Assembly: GCF_002810445.1 (NCBI RefSeq)
Contig: NZ_NEXS01000009.1
Span: forward strand, 124,001 to 188,000
Direction: 5' to 3'
Origin: Advenella sp. S44
GTDB lineage: Bacteria; Pseudomonadota; Gammaproteobacteria; Burkholderiales; Burkholderiaceae_B
DNA length: 64,000 bases
Every line of letters starts with the position of its first letter. The stretch's first letter is position 1. Positions 57,202-64,000 of the stretch are shown in pieces. A model generated the notes under the pieces. The model had not been told where the DNA came from. It ran no database searches and was given only the letters and a program-made list of their open reading frames with translations. Position numbers and translations under genes: made by a program.

Positions 57202-60078
57202 TTACTTGGTCAGAATGAACCCTTTGAGCTTGGGCGCGAAAGCCTGTTCCACCAATGCCTTTTGCTGCTCTATATGTTTGGCCATATAACCGACAGCAGG
57301 CGAAGACGAAGCAGTACGTCCGGCATACCCAAGGCGCTGTCCTGCAGACATGTCTTCATACAGGTGGTGCTGGATATAGAACCACGGACCCTGGTTCTGG
57401 GGCTCGTCCTGTACCCATACGACTTCCGTCGCATTCGGATACTTGGCCAGTTCACTGGCAAACGACTTATGGGCAAACGGATACAACTGCTCTACCCGCA
57501 GAATCGCAACGTGGTCGGCATCGCGTTCCTTGCGTGCATTCATCAAATCATAGTAAACCTTGCCGGAGCAAACAAGCACACGCTTGACCTTCTTGGCATC
57601 CAGATTGCTGTTAATTTCACCCAGGATAGTGTGGAACTCGCCAGCGGCCAGTTCGCTCAGCGGCGAGGTGGCATCCTTGTTACGCAACAGTGATTTTGGC
57701 GTAAAGATAACCAGCGGCTTGCGGAATGGCCGGATCATTTGGCGACGCAACAGATGGAAAATCTGCGCAGCGTTGGTCGGCTGCACACACTGCATGTTAT
57801 GGTCGGCGCACAGTTGCAGGAAGCGCTCGATGCGAGCCGAAGAGTGCTCGGGGCCCTGTCCTTCGTAGCCGTGCGGCAGCATCAGTGTCAAACCGGACTG
57901 GCGTCCCCATTTGGCTTCGCCGGAGCTGATAAACTGGTCAATCACTACCTGCGCGCCATTGACGAAATCGCCGAACTGGGCTTCCCAGATGACCAGCGTG
58001 TTCGGCTCAGAGCAAGAATAACCGTATTCAAAACCCAGGACAGCCTCTTCTGACAGCACAGAATCGATGACGGTAAACGGCGCTTGCGAATCGGATACAT
58101 TCTGCAGGGGAATATAGGTGCCGTCATTCCAGCGTTCACGTTTCTGGTCATGCAACACGGCGTGCCGGTGGGTAAATGTGCCGCGCCCGGAATCCTGTCC
58201 GGTAATACGGATGGTATAGCCGGATGAGAGCAACGTGGCAAACGCCAGATGTTCGCCCATACCCCAGTCCAGATTCTGCTCGCCCATTGCCATTGCACGA
58301 CGGTCAGCCAGCAGTTTTTTCACCAGGTTATGAGGTGTAAAGGTATCGGGAACCGTGGTAATGCGCTCGCCAATGCGTTTGAGTTCGGCCAGCGGCACGG
58401 CAGTGTCGGCACTGTCAGTCCACTTGGCGCCCAGAAACGGTGTCCAGTCAATGGAATATTTATTCTTGTAGTCGGTTAGGACAGGCTCGACAGTTTTCTG
58501 GCCGTCTTCCATAAGCCGGCGATAATTCTTGACAAACTCTTCGCCCTCGCCTTCGGTCAACACACCCTGCGCAGTCAGTTTATCTGCGTATATTTTACGT
58601 GTGCCGGGGTGCGCGCCAATGCGCTTATACATGAGTGGTTGCGTGAGCGACGGCGTATCCTGCTCGTTATGTCCCAGTTTACGGTAGCAGATGATATCGA
58701 CGACCACATCGTGGTTGAACTCCATACGGTAATCGAGCGCCAGGCGCGTGGCGAAAACCACCGCTTCCGGATCATCGCCGTTGACATGAAAGACCGGCGC
58801 TTCGATCATCTTGACCACATCGGTGCAGTACAGCGTAGACCGGGCGTCGCGCGGATCGGATGTCGTAAACCCGATCTGATTATTAATCACGATATGCAGC
58901 GTGCCGCCCGTACCATAACCGCGGGTCTGCGCCATATTGAGGGTTTCCATGACCACGCCCTGACCGGCAAAGGCCGCGTCGCCATGCACAAGCACCGGCA
59001 GCACCTGCTGGCCCAGCGGATCCGCGCGGCGCTCCTGCCGTGCGCGAACACTGCCTTCGACGACCGGATTGACGATTTCCAGGTGCGACGGGTTAAATGC
59101 CAGTGACAGGTGCACCGGACCACCGCGGGTGGACAGGTCGCTGGAAAAGCCATTGTGATATTTCACGTCGCCGTCGGTCAGGCCTTCAGCATGCTTGCCT
59201 TCGAACTCGGCAAACAGGTCGCCGGGCATTTTGCCCATGATATTGACCAACATATTCAGGCGACCACGGTGGGCCATGCCCACGATAATTTCCTGAACGC
59301 CCAGATCGCCGGCGTGATTGACGACTTCGTCCATGGCGGCGATAAAGCTTTCTCCGCCTTCAAGCGAGAAGCGTTTCTGACCCACATATTTGGTATGCAG
59401 GAAACGCTCCAGCCCTTCGGCTTCGGTCAGTTGCTGCAATATGCGTTTCTTGGTGCCGCTATCGAAGGAGCCGTTGGCATGGGTCGACTCCAGGTGTTCT
59501 TGCACCCAGCGTTTGGCCTTGGGGTCGGACATATGCATGAATTCAACGCCGACTGCGCCGCAATAGGTGTCGCGCAGGGAATTTAAGATTTCACGCAGAG
59601 TCATGGTGCCCTGTTTCGTGAAATAAGTGTTGGTGGCAGAGTACACCTGGTCCAGGTCGGCTTCGGTCAGGCCGTAAAAGGCAGGATCGAGTTCTGGAAT
59701 TTCGGGGCGTTCGCGACGTTTCAACGGATCGAGTTCTGCCCAGCGTACCCCCAGGGTGCGATAGGCGGCGATTAGTGACTGAACGTGAAGCTGTTTACTG
59801 GCCACCTCCAGCGATGGCGCAGTGGCCCGTGCTGCCTGGGCAAAGGCATTGGCCTTGGCGCGCTGAGCGAAGGAAGTGACGACAGAATGATGGTTCTGGT
59901 CCCGTGTGCGTTCGGAGCCGTCTGTGGCGGGCGTGTGCTGAAGCTGATCAAAGTAGTTACGCCAATGGTCCCCCACTGCAGCCGGATTGGCCAAGTACTC
60001 TTCGTACAGTTCTTCAACGTAGGGAGCATTACTCCCAAATAAATAAGAGGTAGATTTTTTTTCAGTTTCCGTTGTCAT
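57202..60078 (-). CDS. sucA: 2-oxoglutarate dehydrogenase E1 component
   Basis: A 958-residue thiamine diphosphate enzyme of the TCA cycle that decarboxylates 2-oxoglutarate. Features: N-terminal segment SYLFGSNAPYVEELYEEYL, KRFSLEGGESFIAAMDEVV, GMAHRGRLNMLVNIMGKMP, thiamine-binding GDAAFAGQGVVMETLNMAQ, and C-terminal RVLVCSGKVYYDL and VQDEPQNQGPWFY. Length is standard. First gene of the sucA-sucB-lpdA operon, with a promoter near 60207-60235 and a small GGGTG-TTT-CACCC hairpin (60098-60110) shortly before the ATG. Confidence 0.97.
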   Translation of the reverse strand: MTTETEKKSTSYLFGSNAPYVEELYEEYLANPAAVGDHWRNYFDQLQHTPATDGSERTRDQNHHSVVTSFAQRAKANAFAQAARATAPSLEVASKQLHVQSLIAAYRTLGVRWAELDPLKRRERPEIPELDPAFYGLTEADLDQVYSATNTYFTKQGTMTLREILNSLRDTYCGAVGVEFMHMSDPKAKRWVQEHLESTHANGSFDSGTKKRILQQLTEAEGLERFLHTKYVGQKRFSLEGGESFIAAMDEVVNHAGDLGVQEIIVGMAHRGRLNMLVNIMGKMPGDLFAEFEGKHAEGLTDGDVKYHNGFSSDLSTRGGPVHLSLAFNPSHLEIVNPVVEGSVRARQERRADPLGQQVLPVLVHGDAAFAGQGVVMETLNMAQTRGYGTGGTLHIVINNQIGFTTSDPRDARSTLYCTDVVKMIEAPVFHVNGDDPEAVVFATRLALDYRMEFNHDVVVDIICYRKLGHNEQDTPSLTQPLMYKRIGAHPGTRKIYADKLTAQGVLTEGEGEEFVKNYRRLMEDGQKTVEPVLTDYKNKYSIDWTPFLGAKWTDSADTAVPLAELKRIGERITTVPDTFTPHNLVKKLLADRRAMAMGEQNLDWGMGEHLAFATLLSSGYTIRITGQDSGRGTFTHRHAVLHDQKRERWNDGTYIPLQNVSDSQAPFTVIDSVLSEEAVLGFEYGYSCSEPNTLVIWEAQFGDFVNGAQVVIDQFISSGEAKWGRQSGLTLMLPHGYEGQGPEHSSARIERFLQLCADHNMQCVQPTNAAQIFHLLRRQMIRPFRKPLVIFTPKSLLRNKDATSPLSELAAGEFHTILGEINSNLDAKKVKRVLVCSGKVYYDLMNARKERDADHVAILRVEQLYPFAHKSFASELAKYPNATEVVWVQDEPQNQGPWFYIQHHLYEDMSAGQRLGYAGRTASSSPAVGYMAKHIEQQKALVEQAFAPKLKGFILTK

Positions 60079-60206
60079 AAAATCGCTTCACCGTTGCGGG
60101 TGTTTCACCCTTTGAGATGCAGGTATACCTTCCGGGTTACGGCTAGACCGAGTTGCGGATAGCGGGCAGAAGGCACATAACATAGCCTTGATAGCCAATG
60201 CCTTAA

Positions 60207-60235
60207 AGTATAACCACCGGGCAGTCTTAATCCAA
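60207..60235 (-). promoter_or_regulatory. Sigma-70 promoter of sucA-sucB-lpdA
   Basis: On the minus strand, -35 TTGGAT (60235-60230), 17-base spacer, -10 TATACT (60212-60207). Transcription would begin near 60200, leaving a leader of about 120 bases. Confidence 0.65.
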
Positions 60236-60727
60236 GGAACTTTTTCGATTATGCAGGAAATAACCGGTTTCAATCGATTGTGATTGGTATATTTCAATAT
60301 TTCGTTGCTAACGACCCACGCCGCTGCCGCAGCTACCGGTTTTTACCGGCGTGCGCGCTCGCAGATCGGCGGCCCCATTTTCACGTTCAGCAATTTTTTT
60401 GGATGGCCCGCCGATCCTTTTTAAAAGAGGGCCTGCCATTGTTTTTTAGAAATCGGGCGACCCATCCTTTTTAGAATAAAGGACGCTCTTGCCGCGCCAC
60501 CGAGCATCCGCCATGTCAGCCACGTTGTGGTCATAAACGATGCGCCCGACCGCGACTGCCCGATCACTAAAGCGGAATCACCAAGGGCAAAGCCCGAGGC
60601 ACTCACCTGCAGCCAGAGGGGGCAAGTTGCCGCATGAAGGCGGCCAACGGCGTTATCATATCGAAACTGTAATTTTTTTCCATTGCAATGAACAGAACAA
60701 TATTGTTGAACCTTAAGGATAGAAACC
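60236..60727. other. Divergent region between sucA and maeB
   Basis: About 490 bases with no gene. It carries a degenerate repeat (60405-60480) and, just before maeB, an AT-rich stretch and the AAGGAT ribosome site. The maeB promoter could not be placed with confidence. Confidence 0.4.
60405..60480. repeat. Three degenerate repeats of 24-27 bp
   Basis: Units at 60405-60428, 60429-60453 and 60454-60480 share a GC-rich first half (GGCCCGCCGATCC, GGGCCTGCCATTG, CGGGCGACCCATCC) followed by TTTTTA and an A-rich end. They are not in a gene. Confidence 0.5.
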
Positions 60728-63010
60728 ATGAGCCACGACCGTAACAAACTTGCCCTGGACTACCACGCGTATCCAACGCCGGGCAAAATTTCCGTTACCC
60801 CGACCAAACCCCTGGCCAACCAGGATGACCTGTCGCTGGCTTATTCTCCCGGCGTCGCTGCGGCGTGCATGGCCATTTTTGCAGATGGCGACATGGCAGC
60901 ATCAAAATATACCTCGCGCTCCAACCTGGTGGGCGTTATCACAAACGGCACGGCCGTACTGGGACTGGGAAATATCGGTCCGCTGGCTTCCAAGCCCGTA
61001 ATGGAAGGCAAAGGCTGCCTGTTCAAGAAGTTTGCCGGGGTCGATGTATTCGATATCGAGCTGGCGGAAAATGACCCTGACAAACTGGTGGACATCATTG
61101 CCGCGCTGGAGCCCACACTAGGTGGCGTCAATCTGGAAGACATCAAGGCGCCGGAGTGCTTCTATATCGAGAAAAAACTGCGCGAACGCATGAAGATCCC
61201 GGTTTTTCACGATGACCAGCACGGCACAGCGATCATTTCTTCGGCTGCCATTCTCAATGGCCTGAGAATCGTCGGCAAGGACATCGACAAGATCAAGCTG
61301 GTTTGCTCCGGCGCGGGTGCCGCTGCCATTGCCTGCCTGGATCTACTGGTCAACCTGGGCGTGCCGCGCCAGAACATCTACGTCGTGGATTCTCGTGGCG
61401 TTATCTGGGAAGGCCGCGACGACAACATGGAACCGAACAAGGCGCGCTACGCACAGAAAACCGATGACCGCACGCTGGCAGACGTCATGCGTGACACCGA
61501 TGTGTTCCTGGGCTGCTCAGCCAAAGATGTCCTGAAACGAGAGATGGTCGCCACCATGGCAGACTTTCCCCTGATTCTGGCACTGGCTAATCCCGATCCG
61601 GAAATCCGCCCGGAAGATGCCAAGGCGGTGCGCCCTAACTGCATTATCGCGACTGGCCGCTCCGACTACCCCAATCAGGTCAACAATGTGCTGTGCTTCC
61701 CTTTCATTTTCCGCGGCGCACTGGATGTCGGCGCCACCCGGATTACGGAAGAAATGAAGATGGCGTGCGTACACGCTATTGCAGAGCTGGCGCAGGCCGA
61801 GCCTAGCGATGAAGTTGCCCTGGCCTATGAAGGCCAGGATCTAAGCTTCGGGCCCGAATACATTATTCCAAAACCGTTTGATCCTCGGCTGATCGTCCAG
61901 ATTGCCCCGGCTATTGCCCAGGCGGCCATGGAGTCGGGCGTGGCAACCCGCCCGATAGAAGACATGGATGCTTACCGCCAGCAACTGCTTGGGTTCGTCT
62001 ACCGTTCCGGCCCGCTGATGCGACCCCTCTTCAAACAGGCCCGCACAACGCCACCGAAACGCGTCGTTTATGCAGATGGCGAAGACGAACGCGTATTGCG
62101 TGCAGCGCAGACGGTCATCGACGAACAACTGGCCTACCCGATTCTGGTGGGTCGTCCTGCCGTCATCGAGATGCGGGTCAAAAAACTGGGGCTGCGCCTG
62201 GCTGCCGGCATCAATATGGAAGTGGTCAACCCCGAAGACGACGAACGCTTTACGGAAACCTGGACAGCCTACTACAAAATCAAAGGGCGCGATGGCGTAA
62301 CGCCCAATGTGGCTAAAGCCATGGTTCGCAAGCACAATACCCTGATCGGTGTGTTGCTGATGGAACGCGGCGATGCCGATGCCATGATCTGCGGCGTGGG
62401 CAGCCGCTTTGACAACCAGCTCAAATATGTATCGGAAGTGATTGGCCTGAAGGAAGGTGTTACGACCTACGCCGCCATGAACGTATTGATTCTGCCTGAC
62501 CAGACGCTATTCATTTGCGACACGCATGTCAATGAAGATCCGACGGACGAACAGATTGCAGATATCACAATCCAGGCGGCCGACGAAATGATCCGCTTCG
62601 GCATCCAACCCAAAATCGCCCTGCTGTCGCATTCGAATTTTGGCAGCCGTCCTTCAGACTCTTCGCACAAAATGTCCTCGGCCCGTCGCCTGATCGCGCA
62701 ACGTCGCCCGGATCTGGAAGTCGATGGCGAAATGCATGCTGATGCCGCTTTGTCCGAACGCATCCGGCTGGACGCCTATCCAGACTCCACGCTTGCAGGT
62801 CGTGCCAATCTGCTGATCATGCCGAATCTGGATACCGGCAATATTACCTATAACATGCTGAAAATGACCGGCAGCCATGGTATCGCGATGGGCCCGATTT
62901 TGCTGGGTGCGGCCAAGCCCGTCCACATCCTGACCACCAGCACGACAACGCGACGCATTGTCAATATGACAGCGCTGGCCGTCGTTGACACGCTTGGAGA
63001 GTCCAAATAA
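60728..63010 (+). CDS. maeB: NADP-dependent malic enzyme with phosphotransacetylase-like domain
   Basis: A 760-residue two-domain enzyme converting malate to pyruvate with NADPH formation. The malic domain covers about 1-425 ([37 protein letters not shown](P) loop [16 protein letters not shown]). The C-terminal 330 residues resemble phosphate acetyltransferase ([54 protein letters not shown]); in MaeB this domain binds acetyl-CoA for regulation and is usually not catalytic. AAGGAT precedes the ATG. Length is standard. It overlaps the DoxX gene by one base (TAATG). Confidence 0.96.
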   Translation: MSHDRNKLALDYHAYPTPGKISVTPTKPLANQDDLSLAYSPGVAAACMAIFADGDMAASKYTSRSNLVGVITNGTAVLGLGNIGPLASKPVMEGKGCLFKKFAGVDVFDIELAENDPDKLVDIIAALEPTLGGVNLEDIKAPECFYIEKKLRERMKIPVFHDDQHGTAIISSAAILNGLRIVGKDIDKIKLVCSGAGAAAIACLDLLVNLGVPRQNIYVVDSRGVIWEGRDDNMEPNKARYAQKTDDRTLADVMRDTDVFLGCSAKDVLKREMVATMADFPLILALANPDPEIRPEDAKAVRPNCIIATGRSDYPNQVNNVLCFPFIFRGALDVGATRITEEMKMACVHAIAELAQAEPSDEVALAYEGQDLSFGPEYIIPKPFDPRLIVQIAPAIAQAAMESGVATRPIEDMDAYRQQLLGFVYRSGPLMRPLFKQARTTPPKRVVYADGEDERVLRAAQTVIDEQLAYPILVGRPAVIEMRVKKLGLRLAAGINMEVVNPEDDERFTETWTAYYKIKGRDGVTPNVAKAMVRKHNTLIGVLLMERGDADAMICGVGSRFDNQLKYVSEVIGLKEGVTTYAAMNVLILPDQTLFICDTHVNEDPTDEQIADITIQAADEMIRFGIQPKIALLSHSNFGSRPSDSSHKMSSARRLIAQRRPDLEVDGEMHADAALSERIRLDAYPDSTLAGRANLLIMPNLDTGNITYNMLKMTGSHGIAMGPILLGAAKPVHILTTSTTTRRIVNMTALAVVDTLGESK

Positions 63011-63405
63011 TGCGCTCGGACGATATATCAAAACTGGTGCTGCGCCTGACGCTTGGCATTCTCCTGCTCATGCACGGCATCTTCAAGGTGCAAAACGGCA
63101 TCGGCGGGATTATGGGCATGGTTGCCTCTACCGGGCTACCCGGATGGCTGGGTTACGCCGTTTATATTGGCGAGGTGATTGCGCCGATCCTGCTGATCGT
63201 CGGCCTTTACTCGCGTATTGCCGCAGTGCTGATTGCGATCAACATGGTGGTTGCCATTGCGCTGGCCCATAGCGGCCAGCTGTTCATGGTGACAGGCAAC
63301 GGCGCGCTCAGACTGGAAACACAATACTTCTTCCTGTTTACCGCTATCGCCGTCTTTTTTGCCGGCGCGGGCCGTTTCAGCATGAATAGCCCGTACAACA
63401 ACTAA
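63010..63405 (+). CDS. DoxX-family inner membrane protein
   Basis: A 131-residue protein with four membrane helices (about 10-28, 45-65, 72-92, 102-122). The early LVLRLTLGILLLMHGIFKVQNG and IGEVIAPILLIVGLYSRIAA are typical of the DoxX family, whose members are linked to thiosulfate oxidation or redox stress but mostly lack a proven role. It starts within the stop codon of maeB, so it is coupled to it. A terminator follows about 60 bases after the stop. Confidence 0.9.
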   Translation: MRSDDISKLVLRLTLGILLLMHGIFKVQNGIGGIMGMVASTGLPGWLGYAVYIGEVIAPILLIVGLYSRIAAVLIAINMVVAIALAHSGQLFMVTGNGALRLETQYFFLFTAIAVFFAGAGRFSMNSPYNN

Positions 63406-63466
63406 CAGGACAGGCAAAACCTGCAAAACCTGCTGCCCGCATAACCGACAGCAGCGTCTAGCTGCC

Positions 63467-63497
63467 AGCCGAATCACAACCGTGGTTCGGCTTTTTT
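63467..63497 (+). terminator. Terminator of maeB-doxX
   Basis: A 7-bp stem (AGCCGAA at 63467-63473, TTCGGCT at 63486-63492) with a 12-base loop, followed by TTTTT. Confidence 0.75.
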
Positions 63498-63723
63498 GTG
63501 GGCCGGTTTCCCCGTTTCACTATTTTTCACGCCCCAACGCTATCAGGTACGGGCGACGTCATCAATGGCATGCTCATGACCAAAGCAAGCTCACCCGCCA
63601 CACGACAGGCCCAACCCGAAACGGCCGTTCACGTCATTTCACGGCAGCTACCCAGTTGGCAAAATGCACAAGAGCAAAATGCATTAGATAAGCGACAGAG
63701 GAACGATCGGCAACCGACAGACG

Positions 63724-63752
63724 AAAAAAAACCGCAGATGTTTAGTCTGCGG
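63724..63752 (-). terminator. Terminator of gltA
   Basis: Inverted repeat CCGCAGA (63732-63738) and TCTGCGG (63746-63752), loop TGTTTAG; on the minus strand it is followed by eight T (complement of 63724-63731). It lies 28 bases after the gltA stop. It also carries CCTTTT on the plus side and may work both ways. Confidence 0.8.
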
Positions 63753-63779
63753 CCTTTTCGGTCAAGCAGCGCACAAGTA

Positions 63780-64000
63780 TTATTTGCGTGTCTCGATATT
63801 GCCAACATCCCGAGCCGAGTAGCCGGTATACAACTGGCGTGGACGGCCGATTTTGTAATCAGGATCAGACAACATTTCGTTCCATTGTGCGATCCAGCCT
63901 ACTGTACGAGCCAGTGCAAAAATCGCGGTGAACAGCGACGTTGGAATGCCAATGGCGCGCTGCACGATGCCTGAGTAAAAATCGACGTTCGGATATAGTT
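63780..64000 (-). CDS. gltA: Citrate synthase (C-terminal part)
   Basis: The last 73 residues of type II citrate synthase; the gene continues past the right edge. In frame it reads [16 protein letters not shown], then [20 protein letters not shown] and the end [11 protein letters not shown], then NIETRK. The Asp of NVDFYSG is the catalytic aspartate of the family, and the ARTVGW Arg region binds citrate. Together with sucA-sucB-lpdA and maeB it makes this end of the window a TCA-cycle district. The reading frame is open without interruption to 64000. Confidence 0.93.
   Translation of the reverse strand, partial: LYPNVDFYSGIVQRAIGIPTSLFTAIFALARTVGWIAQWNEMLSDPDYKIGRPRQLYTGYSARDVGNIETRK

Noticed and set aside
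63498-63974. 158-codon plus-strand frame
   Set aside because: Runs through the gltA terminator and antisense to the gltA end.

Overview
The window looks like one contiguous piece of a betaproteobacterial chromosome of the order Burkholderiales, most likely family Alcaligenaceae (Advenella-like is my best guess from gene content, not a proven assignment). The reasons are two orphan Bug/TctC-type periplasmic binding proteins, the phaR-phaB-phaC cluster, the bamD/rluD/pgeF arrangement, the scpB-rluB block upstream of rimP-nusA-infB-rbfA-truB-typA, and a sucA-sucB-lpdA cluster beside zapE and trpS. Genes are dense, overlaps of 1-8 bp are common, and I see no complete prophage, transposon or CRISPR array.

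Layout. 1-2.3 kb: formaldehyde detoxification (gfa and the start of frmA) and a proline iminopeptidase. 2.3-8.1 kb: a complete PQQ cofactor operon pqqABCDE followed by a sigma-54 activator of AcoR type. 8.2-12.3 kb: a BASS transporter, ypeA with a small unknown gene, ppk2, a cluster of DnaA-box-like sites, a possible tiny membrane protein and an octamer tandem repeat. 12.3-20.5 kb: the translation/transcription operon rimP-nusA-infB-rbfA-truB-typA, preceded by a terminator-like leader. 20.9-23.9 kb: scpB-rluB and an initiator tRNA with its own promoter and terminator. 23.9-29.7 kb: a more accessory stretch with possible insertion-sequence scars, a short trimeric autotransporter, a haloacid dehalogenase, csbD, a COG0523 GTPase and a FemAB-like acetyltransferase. 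29.7-33 kb: polyhydroxybutyrate genes. 33-40.4 kb: pgeF-rluD divergent from bamD, a YoaA-type helicase and tex. 40.5-42.8 kb: two divergent Bug receptors. 43-51.5 kb: an operon with the order of E. coli ddpXABCDF, with an Atm1-type exporter at its end. 51.6-64 kb: trpS, zapE, lpdA-sucB-sucA, maeB, a DoxX gene and the 3' end of gltA.

How the genes connect. PQQ synthesis, an AcoR-like activator and glutathione-dependent formaldehyde oxidation within 8 kb suggest periplasmic alcohol oxidation, but no quinoprotein dehydrogenase is in the window. The TCA genes, malic enzyme, PHB genes and PPK2 describe carbon and energy storage. The ddp-like operon suggests scavenging of D-Ala-D-Ala or other small peptides.

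I did not find a clearly new multi-gene system. The most interesting unexplained structures are three tandem arrays (8 bp at 12.14 kb, 8/16 bp at 40.43 kb, and exactly 15 x 14 bp at 50.66 kb inside the ddp-like operon), the DnaA-box-like cluster at 11.57-11.75 kb far from any origin gene, the GNRA-capped terminator between pqqA and pqqB, and the leader hairpin that covers the rimP ribosome binding site.
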